From assembly GCF_019801015.1 (NCBI RefSeq), contig NZ_JAHVJZ010000003.1:496001-560000 (forward strand): 64,000 bases of DNA. The letters are read 5' to 3'. The notes under the pieces were generated by a model. It was not told the origin of the DNA and made no database searches. It saw only the letters and a program-made list of their open reading frames with translations. Each line of letters begins with the position of its first letter. Position 1 is the stretch's first letter. Position numbers and translations under genes: made by a program. Origin of the DNA: Marinobacter nauticus. GTDB taxonomy: Bacteria; Pseudomonadota; Gammaproteobacteria; Enterobacterales; Shewanellaceae. Below, in pieces: positions 43,013 to 51,810 of this stretch.

Positions 43013-44053
43013 TTACAGCGCGTAGCGCATGGAGAACTGGCCGTAGTAGGAGTCGGCGTTCTGCTCATTCATCGCGAAGTTCCCCACCTCAAAACCGACG
43101 GAGAGATACTTGTTGAGGTCCTGGAACAGGTTGACGCTCCACTGGTCGTTGTCGGTATCGGCCACATCGGTTTCCACCCGGCCGTAGAGGAAGGTGCTGC
43201 GCAGGGTGTCGGTCCAGAAGTGACGGTAAGCGGCGAGATACGCGGTCACGCTCTCCACCTCTTCGCCCACCAGATCCTGAGCACCGCCCACGCTGATGTA
43301 GCGGCCCAGTTCGCCGACATGCAGTTGCAGACGCAGGTCACTTTTCCCGAAGGTGTTGATGCGCGCGGCCAGCGAGCCACCAAAGGCGGTTTCACTGTTG
43401 CCGCCCTGGGTGTTCAGCTCACGGCCGATGCCCGCCAGAGAGACGTTGCCCCAGTCCCCTTTCAGGGTGTACTTGGCAATCACGTCCGGCAGGCTGTCGT
43501 TGCTGGTATCGCCGCCCCAGGATTCCGGGTTTTCGATGGACACCTGAAAGCCACCGGTGCTGTAGCGGAACTGGCCCTGACGCACAAACGCCAGGCCGAC
43601 AGTGGCACCAGCAAAGTCGGCGGTTTCCGGGATGGCGCTGGTGTTCATCAGGGTGGACCAGGTCTGGCCCGCGGTGACGCCCTTGTAGCTGATAAAGGCG
43701 TGGCGAATACGGGGGTGGAAGGAGTTGGAGATCACCTCATTGCCGCCACCGCCCAGAAAATCGAGCTCAATAAAACCGGTCACGTCACCGTGGATGTACT
43801 TGGTGTTGAAGCGGGTTTCATTGGCAAACAGACGAAACTGACTGGCGTCCTCCGCCATGGGCGTGCCGGTGCCAATCCAGAAGTCCCGGTAGGCCACATC
43901 CCCGTCCACGTAGCGGGCGTCCATCTTGATGTAACCACCGAAGATCAGTTTGTCGTTATCCGTAATGTCGATCTCAAAACCAGCCTGACTGGGTGCTGCC
44001 ATCGCCAGGGTCATGCCTGCGGCCATCAGGGCCTTATTGTGGAAAGTGAACAT
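43013..44053 (-). CDS. DcaP-like trimeric outer membrane porin
   Basis: 346 residues. Signal peptide (KALMAAGMTLAMAAPSQA), then a barrel that begins LIFGGYIKMDARY, continues FANETRFNTKYIHGDVTGFIELDF and AFISYKGVTAGQTWSTL, and ends in YYGQFSMRYAL. These are the features of the DcaP family, anion- and dicarboxylate-selective porins known from Acinetobacter. The coiled coil N-terminus of Acinetobacter DcaP is absent. ATG 44053 follows GAGGG. First gene of the operon with the ABC transporter and ligases; it should admit the operon's acid substrate. Divergent from the CrbS-like kinase. Confidence 0.85.
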   Translation of the reverse strand: MFTFHNKALMAAGMTLAMAAPSQAGFEIDITDNDKLIFGGYIKMDARYVDGDVAYRDFWIGTGTPMAEDASQFRLFANETRFNTKYIHGDVTGFIELDFLGGGGNEVISNSFHPRIRHAFISYKGVTAGQTWSTLMNTSAIPETADFAGATVGLAFVRQGQFRYSTGGFQVSIENPESWGGDTSNDSLPDVIAKYTLKGDWGNVSLAGIGRELNTQGGNSETAFGGSLAARINTFGKSDLRLQLHVGELGRYISVGGAQDLVGEEVESVTAYLAAYRHFWTDTLRSTFLYGRVETDVADTDNDQWSVNLFQDLNKYLSVGFEVGNFAMNEQNADSYYGQFSMRYAL

Positions 44054-44124
44054 GGTCTGTCCCTCAGTTGTGCTCCGGGCCAACATCGGTGAATCACAAC
44101 GCGGGAACAATTGGCCATGGGATC

Positions 44125-44173
44125 TAGGTCGGAGGGCCTAGTTCAGGGGGATTAATCCAAACGGACTACGACC
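44125..44173. promoter_or_regulatory. Inverted copies of a GGTCGTAG-type motif in the porin/kinase promoter
   Basis: TAGGTCGGAG at 44125-44134 (plus) and the reverse complement of GGTCGTAGTC at 44164-44173, in the 222-base divergent region. The same GGTCGTAGTC occurs at 48403-48412 upstream of the response regulator gene. A candidate site for the CrbR-like regulator. Confidence 0.4.
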
Positions 44174-44275
44174 AAGGTATAGGGTGCAAACCGCTGCCCA
44201 CAGCCCGGAGCGGTTCGGTACACTGTTGCTCCCGGGGGCAGCCGTACCGCCCAGAGCAACAACAACAGGGATGCT

Positions 44276-47200
44276 ATGTTTGCAAACTGGCTGCTGGTGG
44301 CGGTGAGCCTGGGCTACATTGGCCTGCTCTTTTTGATCGCCTATCTGGGAGACCGATTCCGCCACCGTCTGGCGGAAGGGGCTCAACGACTGATTTACGC
44401 GCTTTCTCTGGGGGTGTATTGCACCTCCTGGGGCTTTCTCGGCACCGCAGGGCAAGCGGCGGTGGGCGACTTTTCCTATCTGCCGGTTTACCTCGCCCCC
44501 ATTCTCCTGTTCCTGCTGGCCTGGCCCTTTATCCAACGCATTATCCGGGTCAGTCTGCGGCTTAATATCACCTCCATCGCCGACCTGCTGGCAGCCCGTT
44601 TTGGCAAATCCCAGCGGCTGGCCCTGTTGGTTACCCTGGTGGCGCTGATCGGCACTCTGCCCTACATCGCTCTGCAACTTAAGGCGATCGTGAACTCTTA
44701 CCTGATCCTGCGTCAGGACCCGATGCTCAGTGCCTGGCAGTTGGGTTTGCTGGTGAGCCTGGTGCTGGCAGGCTTTACCATTGTGTTTGGGGTGCGCACC
44801 ATTGACGTCACTGAACGGCATCCCGGCGTGATGGTGGCGATCGCTTTTGAATCCCTGCTGAAGCTGGTGGCGTTTCTTGTGGTGGGGCTGTTTGTCTGCT
44901 TTGTCGCGTTCGACGGCCCGGGCCAAATCATTGAACAAACCCAGGCGGCGGACCCCAGCTTGCTCAGGCCGGAACCCAACGCCCTGATCTCAATGGCCGG
45001 CCTCACCGTGGTGGTGGTGTTCGCGTTTCTCTGCCTGCCCCGGCAGTTTCAGGTCACCATGGTGGAGCTTAAATCTCCCCAGCAGGCGCAACTGAGCCGC
45101 TGGCTGTTTCCCGCCTATGTCGCCGTCTTTGCCCTGTTTGCGGCGCCGCTGGGGCTGGCGGGCAAACTGCTGTATGGCGACTCGGTGGCCACCGATGCCT
45201 ATGTGCTGTTTCTGCCCGCCTCCCACGGCCATGACTGGCTCAGCCTGCTGAGTTTCCTGGGTGCCATCTCCGCCGCCAGTGCCATGGTGATCATCTCCAC
45301 CATGGCCCTCTCCATCATGCTCAGCAACGAGGTGTTCTTTCCCGCTCTGTTCCGCCACAGCCAGCTGGAAAACACCCATTTTCAGCGTTTCCGGACCCGC
45401 TTGCTGGCCGTCCGCAAAGCGCTGGTGGTGGCCGTCATCGCGCTGGCCTACGGCATGTTTTTGGTGGCGCCGCCACACACACTGGCATCATTGGGCGAAG
45501 TGGCTTTCGGCGCGATCGCCCAGATTGGCCCGCCATTACTGGCCGCTTTCCTGTGGCGCCGGATCACCCTGACCGGCGTACTGGCAGGGATCAGCGCCGG
45601 CTTTACTCTGTGGCTGCTGCTTAACCTGCTGCCCCAGCTGGGCCTCTATCCTCATCCCTTTTCCGGCAGCGATTACACCCCGACGACGGTCGCCACCCTG
45701 CTCGGCCTGTTGCTCAATGCCCTGCTGATGTGGGGGATGTCGGTCACCTCCCGTCAGTCGGTGCGGGAGCAGATCCAGATGGCCCACTTTTTTGAACGGC
45801 CCGAGCCGGGACAAGGCATGGCGGGGTTGTCACGCCGGGTCGATCCCAACGAACTGCAACTGTTGGCGGCCCGCTTTGTTGGTGAAGATAAAGCGCAGCG
45901 GGCTTTCGCCGGCCTGAGCGAAAGCGACAACGAGGGCAAAACCCTGCTGCTGTTCACCGAAAAGCTGCTGGCCACGGTAATGGGATCGGCATCGGCACGA
46001 CTGGTGCTTTCCTGCGCCCTGCAGGGGCGGGATATCGCGCTGGATGAAGTGGCCCAGTTGGTGGAGGAAGCCTCCAGCCAGCGCACAGCACAGAGCCAGG
46101 AGGTGTTGCAGCGGGCCATCGAGAATGCGTCAGAAGGGATCTCGGTGACCGACCACAATCTGCGCCTGGTGGCGTGGAATGAGCGCTACCTGAAGCTGTT
46201 CCAGTATCCGGAGGCGATGATCTACCCCGGCTGCCCGGTGGCGGACCTGATCGCCCATAACCTGGCCCAATCCCTCGATGACGAGGCCGAAATTCAACAT
46301 CAGGTAACACGGCGTCTGGCGTTCCTCCGACAAGGCAGCCGCCACAGTTCTGAGCGTCAAATGCCCGATGGCACCATTATCCGCATTGAGGGCAACCCGA
46401 TGCCCGGCGGAGGCTTTGTGATGCTGTTTACCGACATCACGGTCTATCGCGAAGCGGAAGCGCTGCTGACTGAAAAGAACCTGGATCTGGAGCAACTGGT
46501 GTCCGAGCGCAGCGATAAGCTGGCCAAGGCCAATGCGCAATTGGCCCGCTCCAACGCCAAACTGGCCGCCGCTCATGACCAGGCTGAAGCCGCCCACCAC
46601 CAGAAAAGCCAGTACCTGAAGGCCTGCAGCCACGACCTGTTGCAGCCGCTGTCCGCCGCTCGCCTGTTTTCCTCCACCCTGCTGGAAGACCGGGAGCTGA
46701 AACCCCAGCAGCGCACGCAGGTGGAACGGATCGACCGCTCATTGCAGGTGGCCAACGAGCTGCTGCTGGACCTCAATGCCATGGCCCGACTGGAAAGCGG
46801 CACCATCGTGCCCAAGCCTGAGCCGTTTGCCCTGCAAACCCTGCTCGATGATCTGGCCCAGGAGTTTGCCGCCCTCGCACCGGCCAGCGGCGTGCGGTTC
46901 CGCAGCGTGGCCTGCAACGTCTGGGTCAACACCGACCGGGCCCTGCTGCGCCGCATCCTGCAAAACCTGCTGTCCAACGCTCTGCGCCACGCGCCAAACG
47001 CCCGGTTGCTGCTGGGCTGCCGTCGCGGTGCCACGCTTTCGCTGGAGGTGATCGACAACGGTCCCGGTATCCCGAAAGCGCAGCAGGCGATGGTGTTTGA
47101 AGCCTTTACCCGCCTGGATGAGAGCGGGCCGATGGGGCTGGGGCTGGGCCTGAATATCGCCCGTGGCCTCGCGGACTTGCTGGGGCTGCCCTTTCATCTG

Positions 47201-47710
47201 CACAGCGAAGCCGGGCGCGGCTGTCGGTTCTCGTTAAAGCTGAAACCGGTGCCGCCACTGCCGGCGCTGACGCGGCCAAAAGCGGACCCGGTCTCCCTGC
47301 AGGGGATCCGGGTGCTCTGCGTCGATAACGACCCCGAAGTGCTGGCGGGCATGAGCGAATTACTCGGCAGCTGGCAATGTGAGGTGATGACCGCTTCCGA
47401 TAAGGCGGGAGCAGAACGGTGGTTTCGGGTGCGGGAGATCGACATCATGCTGGTGGATTACCAGCTGGACCGGGGTGAGGATGGTCTGAGCCTGATGCAG
47501 GCGCTGCAGCGCCAGTGCGGACGACCACTGCCCGGTCTGCTGATCAGTGCCACAACGGATGAGGCGGTGGTGGCAGAGGCCAAGGCTCTGGGCTTTGGTT
47601 TTCTGAGGAAACTGATTAAGCCCGCCGGCTTGCGGGCGATGATGAGCGCGCTGCTGATGCGCGAATGGAAGCAGAACTACGTGGCGGAGCCTTCCAGCCG
47701 CTCCGGCTGA
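44276..47710 (+). CDS. crbS: CrbS-like hybrid sensor kinase with SSS transporter domain
   Basis: 1144 residues. About 13 N-terminal helices (1-490) form a sodium:solute symporter domain, with VYCTSWGFLGTAG and FLCLPRQFQVTMVE as motifs. A PAS domain follows (about 610-720, ENASEGISVTDHNLRLVAWN), then a coiled coil, a HisKA domain with phospho-His in KACSHDLLQPLSA (about 786), an ATPase domain with NLLSNALRHAP, DNGPGIP and GLGLGLNIA, and a receiver domain with acceptor Asp in LVDYQLDRGEDG (about 1060). This is the architecture of CrbS/MxtR, the sensor of the acetate switch. It is divergent from the acid-uptake operon; its 3' end overlaps the convergent response regulator gene by 34 bases. Confidence 0.88.
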   Translation: MFANWLLVAVSLGYIGLLFLIAYLGDRFRHRLAEGAQRLIYALSLGVYCTSWGFLGTAGQAAVGDFSYLPVYLAPILLFLLAWPFIQRIIRVSLRLNITSIADLLAARFGKSQRLALLVTLVALIGTLPYIALQLKAIVNSYLILRQDPMLSAWQLGLLVSLVLAGFTIVFGVRTIDVTERHPGVMVAIAFESLLKLVAFLVVGLFVCFVAFDGPGQIIEQTQAADPSLLRPEPNALISMAGLTVVVVFAFLCLPRQFQVTMVELKSPQQAQLSRWLFPAYVAVFALFAAPLGLAGKLLYGDSVATDAYVLFLPASHGHDWLSLLSFLGAISAASAMVIISTMALSIMLSNEVFFPALFRHSQLENTHFQRFRTRLLAVRKALVVAVIALAYGMFLVAPPHTLASLGEVAFGAIAQIGPPLLAAFLWRRITLTGVLAGISAGFTLWLLLNLLPQLGLYPHPFSGSDYTPTTVATLLGLLLNALLMWGMSVTSRQSVREQIQMAHFFERPEPGQGMAGLSRRVDPNELQLLAARFVGEDKAQRAFAGLSESDNEGKTLLLFTEKLLATVMGSASARLVLSCALQGRDIALDEVAQLVEEASSQRTAQSQEVLQRAIENASEGISVTDHNLRLVAWNERYLKLFQYPEAMIYPGCPVADLIAHNLAQSLDDEAEIQHQVTRRLAFLRQGSRHSSERQMPDGTIIRIEGNPMPGGGFVMLFTDITVYREAEALLTEKNLDLEQLVSERSDKLAKANAQLARSNAKLAAAHDQAEAAHHQKSQYLKACSHDLLQPLSAARLFSSTLLEDRELKPQQRTQVERIDRSLQVANELLLDLNAMARLESGTIVPKPEPFALQTLLDDLAQEFAALAPASGVRFRSVACNVWVNTDRALLRRILQNLLSNALRHAPNARLLLGCRRGATLSLEVIDNGPGIPKAQQAMVFEAFTRLDESGPMGLGLGLNIARGLADLLGLPFHLHSEAGRGCRFSLKLKPVPPLPALTRPKADPVSLQGIRVLCVDNDPEVLAGMSELLGSWQCEVMTASDKAGAERWFRVREIDIMLVDYQLDRGEDGLSLMQALQRQCGRPLPGLLISATTDEAVVAEAKALGFGFLRKLIKPAGLRAMMSALLMREWKQNYVAEPSSRSG

Positions 47711-48324
47711 AGGGATTGCAGGGCGATCACCGCCTGGGTGCGGGTTCGCACCCCCAACTTCAGGAAAATGGCGCTGGCGTGGGCTTTCACCGTGGCCTCC
47801 GACAGCCCCAGTTTCTGAGCAATCTGCTTGTTCAGCAGCCCTTCACCGAACAGCATCAGGATCTTGTGCTGGCGCGGGGACAGGCTGGCAATGCGCGCCG
47901 CCATCTGATCATCGGCGCTGGGTTCGGCGGCGGTGGGCCACCACGGCTCCCCGGCCGAGACCATCGACACCGCTTCGAGCATGGCGGTTACCGGCAGCGA
48001 TTTGGGCACAAACCCGGCGGCGCCGTATTGGCGGGCCCGCGCGACCGTGCCATCGTCCTCCTGCCCTGAGATCACCAATACCGGCATCGCCGGGTGGTTC
48101 TGCCGGATCTGCAGCAAAGTATGAAATCCCTGTGCGCCCGGAATATGCAGATCGAGCAGCAGCAGGTCCGGCTCCGCCTGTTCAGCCAGCACCCGCTCCA
48201 GCGCCTCGACGCCTTCTGCTTCAATAAGGACACAGTCCGGATAGTGACGACGCAGCAACTCCCCCAACGCCTGGCGAAATAGGGGGTGGTCGTCCGCGAT
48301 CAGTATGCGTTCCGGTTGATACAT
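47677..48324 (-). CDS. crbR: CrbR-like LuxR-family response regulator
   Basis: 215 residues. Receiver domain: ILIADDHPLFRQAL, phospho-Asp in LLLLDLHIPGAQG, Thr/Ser in VLVISGQED, Lys in GFVPKSLP. The LuxR-type HTH is LSPRQHKILMLFGEGLLNKQIAQKL with VKAHASAIFLKLGV in separate blocks. Matches CrbR/ErdR/AgmR-type regulators that control acetyl-CoA synthetase and alcohol or acetate use. ATG 48324 follows AGGGAGC; it is the cognate partner of the kinase encoded convergently next to it. Confidence 0.87.
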   Translation of the reverse strand: MYQPERILIADDHPLFRQALGELLRRHYPDCVLIEAEGVEALERVLAEQAEPDLLLLDLHIPGAQGFHTLLQIRQNHPAMPVLVISGQEDDGTVARARQYGAAGFVPKSLPVTAMLEAVSMVSAGEPWWPTAAEPSADDQMAARIASLSPRQHKILMLFGEGLLNKQIAQKLGLSEATVKAHASAIFLKLGVRTRTQAVIALQSLQPERLEGSAT

Positions 48325-48375
48325 AAGCTCCCTGTCCTTTGCGGCCATCCGTGAACCTTGACCGAACCTAAAGCA

Positions 48376-48434
48376 AAAGCGCCAGCGCCTCAATCCCCGT
48401 TAGGTCGTAGTCGGGAACGAGACACTGGCGCTTT
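48376..48434. repeat. 10-base inverted repeat enclosing GGTCGTAGTC
   Basis: AAAGCGCCAG (48376-48385) and CTGGCGCTTT (48425-48434) flank a 39-base loop that includes GGTCGTAGTC (48403-48412). It lies upstream of crbR and downstream of the amidotransferase gene. As RNA on the minus strand it could terminate the amidotransferase transcript (stem then T residues); as DNA it holds a possible regulator site. Confidence 0.5.
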
Positions 48435-48451
48435 ATGAGCCGGGCGAGGGG

Positions 48452-49339
48452 TCACCAGTAGCGGCGCAGGTCCGCTTGTTGCGGCAGATCCAGAGCCACC
48501 TGCTCTACCGAGCCATCCGCCAGCGCCCGCACCAGGTGATTGCGCTCCACCTTCTGCCACAGGGATTTTTGTGCGGTCAGAGGCTCTGAGCAGATCAGCG
48601 TGGCGGCGGTCTCGCCAGCGCGGACCCGCTGCAGCTTAAACCCACCTTCTGTCACCAGCTTTACGCCGCCCGCCATAAACAGTGACGCAGGCTGAACCGA
48701 GTGGTCGCTGTTAAAGCGGGTCGCCAGCATCTGCTCACCATCGGAAACCGCAAAGTTGATAAAGGCGTTGGTGTCAGCACCGTGACGCTGACGCAGCCAC
48801 ATGATCTTCTCGATGGTGTGCAGCAGCCCCTGCTCCAGTTCTGCTGCGCTGCACTGTGACTTAAAGCCGATGGTGTCCATAAACAGCGCAAAGGCGTGCT
48901 CAGAATCGGTATTGCCCTCAATCAGGCCAAAGGCCTCGTCGGAGAGCTCCTTTTGCAACGCCCGCTTAAAGCTGTCGAACCGATCCAGCCGGCCGTTGTG
49001 CATAAACAGGTAACGACCAAAGCTGAAGGGGTGGCAGTTGGCCTGGCTCACCGGCATCCCCACTGAGGCATCACGGACATGCGCAAAGAAGTGACGGGTA
49101 GGCACCTTGCTGGCAATCATCGCCAGATTACGGTTGCTCCAGGCGGGGTCCACGTTCACAAACGTCGCCGGCTCCGGATCACCATGGCCGGTATACCAGC
49201 CCAGACCAAAACCGTCCGCATTCAGCGGCTTCTTCCGTTTCTGGGCGTTCTTGCTCTGAGCCACCAGACCATTTTCCGCGTCATACAGCAGCGGGTACAT
49301 CAGGGTTTCAGCACCCCGATAAAGGATAAAACGACACAC
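48452..49339 (-). CDS. Class II glutamine amidotransferase (YafJ/EgtC-like)
   Basis: 295 residues if started at GTG 49339, which places the catalytic Cys at position 2 (CRFILYRG), as required for N-terminal nucleophile hydrolases. NADGFGLGWY, ASKVPTRHFFAHVRDAS, NCHPFSFGRYLFMHNGRL and EGNTDSEHAFALFM are the Ntn amidotransferase signatures for glutamine binding and the oxyanion hole. GGAGAG precedes the GTG. No ergothioneine genes are nearby, so EgtC function is not implied; the in vivo role is unknown. Confidence 0.87.
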   Translation of the reverse strand: MCRFILYRGAETLMYPLLYDAENGLVAQSKNAQKRKKPLNADGFGLGWYTGHGDPEPATFVNVDPAWSNRNLAMIASKVPTRHFFAHVRDASVGMPVSQANCHPFSFGRYLFMHNGRLDRFDSFKRALQKELSDEAFGLIEGNTDSEHAFALFMDTIGFKSQCSAAELEQGLLHTIEKIMWLRQRHGADTNAFINFAVSDGEQMLATRFNSDHSVQPASLFMAGGVKLVTEGGFKLQRVRAGETAATLICSEPLTAQKSLWQKVERNHLVRALADGSVEQVALDLPQQADLRRYW

Positions 49340-49875
49340 GAGTAAAGCTCTCCAGGGGCCCCTGCCCCATACTGCATGGACCCGGCTGCGCCGGGGGCGG
49401 ACAGCTTGCCGCAGTTCGTCTGAACGCGCAATGGGTATCCGGTTTGCCCAGCCTGATGAAAAGCCGGCCGGGACCGCAGAGCTGGCGCCACCCATCTCAT
49501 GAACAACCCCTTTTCTTATCCCTATCGACTTTCAGAGCCGAATAGAAAACCCCTATATTCAATATAACGACAACAAATGTAATCCCGTTGTAATTCATTA
49601 CTTGGCCAGCTTGAATCGGCGCTCCTTATTGCTAACTTAAACTCAGAGTCTACTTCTTGGCCCTGAATAACACTGAGCACTAAAATCAGGCCACTGTCAG
49701 ACCATGGAGCCCAACAGCTCCATGTTGGCACAACAGAATTCGCTGCAGCCTGTGCGGCCAGCACAGCTGGCAGATTACCCATTTAGAGAAGCGGTAAGAT
49801 ACTGGGAAAGGAAAGTAAAAATCGGATGCGAAAGCGATATTGCCACAACCTCATCCAATCACTTTATTAAAAATT
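49340..49875. other. AT-rich intergenic region without a supported gene
   Basis: About 540 bases, visibly richer in A+T than the rest of the window from roughly 49500 onward. Short open frames exist on both strands (for example 49704-49997 plus) but show no family features, no good ribosome site and unusual composition. No clear promoter or repeat was found. Confidence 0.5.
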
Positions 49876-50010
49876 ATGAAACCGTATATCTTTGGTGTCG
49901 CGACCTACTTCTTAGTTTCATCGTTCATCGAAAACGAAACGACAAACTTAATTACTTCACTGATGGTGATAATCGCATTGATCGTTTTAATGAATAAAAA
50001 GCCGTCTTAA
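49876..50010 (+). CDS. Possible 44-residue single-helix membrane protein
   Basis: Short frame with an N-terminal hydrophobic stretch (IFGVATYFLVSSF), a polar middle (ENETTN) and a strong helix (LITSLMVIIALIVLM) ending in a positively charged NKKPS tail. The stop lies inside the first arm of an intrinsic terminator-like hairpin, which fits a real short transcript end. Against it: no obvious Shine-Dalgarno and AT-rich composition. No family recognised. Confidence 0.4.
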   Translation: MKPYIFGVATYFLVSSFIENETTNLITSLMVIIALIVLMNKKPS

Positions 50011-50040
50011 TTCGGTAGCATTAAATTAAGACGGCCTTTA
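50001..50040. terminator. 12-bp-stem terminator-like hairpin
   Basis: GCCGTCTTAATT (50001-50012) pairs perfectly with AATTAAGACGGC (50024-50035); CTTTA follows on the plus strand and TTTTT on the minus strand, so it is bidirectional. It closes the possible 44-residue gene. Confidence 0.65.
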
Positions 50041-50159
50041 AACAAAGGTTCAGCAACGAGCCCGTGCACCGCATTCCGTATCCCCCCCGGTAGACCCCCT
50101 CCCTAACAAACGATATATTAACCGCTCGTTTATTATTCTAACCAGAGAAGGGAAGCCGC

Positions 50160-50525
50160 ATGAGCACACTCAGGGATTGGGTCTTTTTTGATCGTCACCA
50201 GGGCGACTACGAACGCTATCAACCGGCCGAGGAGAGGCGGGTAAAGGGCGCCCCCACCAACGAGTTGTGGAACCACTACTCCGACCCGAGCAACCAGTTT
50301 CATGCCGGTGTCTGGCGCTCCGAGCCGGGCTGCTGGAAAGTCAGCTACACCGAGCACGAGTTCTGTCAGATCCTGGAGGGGTGCTCCATTGTCCGCGATA
50401 GCGCCGGCAATGAGCAGGTGCTCAAAGCCGGCGACCAGTTTGTGGTGCCCGCCGGCTTTGAAGGGGAATGGGAGGTGGTGGAAACCTGCCAGAAGGTGTA
50501 TGTGATCTTTGAACCGGCCAGCTAA
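50160..50525 (+). CDS. Cupin domain protein (DUF861-like)
   Basis: 121 residues, single cupin barrel. HAGVWRSEPGCWKVSYTEHEFCQILEG holds the first cupin motif in two parts and KAGDQFVVPAGFEGEWEV the second. The pattern (GxWxVxxxE, EFxxILxG, GDxFVVPxGxxGxWEV) matches the Cupin_3/DUF861 group related to ureidoglycine aminohydrolase, without the catalytic context of that enzyme. AAGGGAAG precedes ATG 50160. The stop overlaps that of gltS (bases 50522-50525). Confidence 0.85.
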   Translation: MSTLRDWVFFDRHQGDYERYQPAEERRVKGAPTNELWNHYSDPSNQFHAGVWRSEPGCWKVSYTEHEFCQILEGCSIVRDSAGNEQVLKAGDQFVVPAGFEGEWEVVETCQKVYVIFEPAS

Positions 50526-51748
50526 AGGCCGACAAAGAAGCCGATCACCAGCGCGTTGACGATGTCGATAAAGAAGCCACACACCAACGGCACAATGATG
50601 AACGCCTGGTGACTGGCCCCATACTGCTGCGTCACCGCCGTCATATTAACGATGGCGGTGGCAGTTGAGCCCAGGGTGATGCCGCCAAAACCGGCACTGA
50701 CCACCACCGAGTCATAGTTTTTCCCCATCAGCCGGTACACCAGCAGCACGGTGAACAGGACAGAGAGGCTGATCTGCAATCCCATCGCCACCGTCAGGTA
50801 GCCCAGCAGCCCTTCCAGCTCCCATAACTGCAGCCCCATCAGTGCCATGGTCAGGAACATCCCCAGGCAGATGTCAGAGATCATCGCCAACCCCTGCTCG
50901 CCTTCGGCAGCCCAGCGTTTTTTGCGATTGCGGGCCAACCAGCGTCCCAGATTGCCCACCACAATGCCAGCAATCAGGCAGCTGACGAACATCGGCAGGC
51001 GCACGCCGGCCTCCTCAAGGGACTCGTTCAGGCTGTAGCCCAGAATCAGGCAGACGTTCAGCCAAAGCCAGGCCCACAGCACGCCGTAATAGCTCAGGCG
51101 AGTGCGCTCACCCTCGTCAAATTGCACCCCAACATCCAGATCGGTGTCGCCGGATGGCTGAACGCTGTGGCGCTGAATCAGGTAACGGGCAATGGGGCCG
51201 CCAATCACACAAGCGGCAATCAGGCCAACGGTGTTGGAGGCCACCCCCAGCTCCATGGCGTTGGCAATGCCCAGCTCCTCCACGAAGGTGGGCGCCCAGG
51301 CGAGGGTGGTGCCGACGCCTCCGGTCAGGCTGATGGAGCCGGACAACAGCCCGGCTTTGGGGTCCATGCCATAGAGTCCGGCCACCCCCATCCCCAACAG
51401 GTTTTGCAGCACAATAAAGGTGGAGGCCAGAAATAGCAGGGTAAACAGCGGGCGGCCGCCCTTAATCAGGGTCGCTATCTCCGCCCTCAGACCGATGCCC
51501 GCAAAGAAGTAGAGCAGCAGCACATCCCGCGCTTCCAGGTTGAAGCTGACCATCCGGTCAAAGCCGTAATAGAGCACGCCAACCGTCGCAGCACACAGAA
51601 AGCCGCCGATCACCGGCTCCGGGATGGAGTAGCGTCGCAACAGTTCGGAGCGGTGGGTGATCTCCTTACCAATAAACAGCAGCAGGATGGCGATGGTAAA
51701 GCTGACAAACCCCTCTATCGCGATGGGCACCGGCGTGGAAGGCGTCAT
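50522..51748 (-). CDS. gltS: Sodium/glutamate symporter
   Basis: 408 residues, GltS family, about ten helices in two inverted repeats. Na+-coupled uptake of glutamate. SGSISLTGGVGTTLAWAPTF (in two blocks around GGVGT) and SAGFGGITLGSTATAIVNMTAV are the re-entrant loops with GGxG motifs that define the family. The central cytoplasmic loop (residues about 190-215) is charged. Convergent with the cupin gene. Confidence 0.93.
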   Translation of the reverse strand: MTPSTPVPIAIEGFVSFTIAILLLFIGKEITHRSELLRRYSIPEPVIGGFLCAATVGVLYYGFDRMVSFNLEARDVLLLYFFAGIGLRAEIATLIKGGRPLFTLLFLASTFIVLQNLLGMGVAGLYGMDPKAGLLSGSISLTGGVGTTLAWAPTFVEELGIANAMELGVASNTVGLIAACVIGGPIARYLIQRHSVQPSGDTDLDVGVQFDEGERTRLSYYGVLWAWLWLNVCLILGYSLNESLEEAGVRLPMFVSCLIAGIVVGNLGRWLARNRKKRWAAEGEQGLAMISDICLGMFLTMALMGLQLWELEGLLGYLTVAMGLQISLSVLFTVLLVYRLMGKNYDSVVVSAGFGGITLGSTATAIVNMTAVTQQYGASHQAFIIVPLVCGFFIDIVNALVIGFFVGL

Positions 51749-51810
51749 ATCGGGTTCCTTTTCTGAGGCTAAACCATTGACGTGATTAGGTTAGATGAAA
51801 TGATTGTAGG

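Noticed and set aside
42145-43068. Longer N-terminus for the LivG-like ATPase
   Set aside because: The extra 43 codons run into the 3' end of the porin gene; ATG 42939 has AAGGAG and begins at the family's usual first strand.
49704-49997. 97-codon plus-strand frame in the AT-rich gap
   Set aside because: Mixed composition, no ribosome site and no domain; the hydrophobic 44-residue frame overlapping its 3' part is the better candidate.
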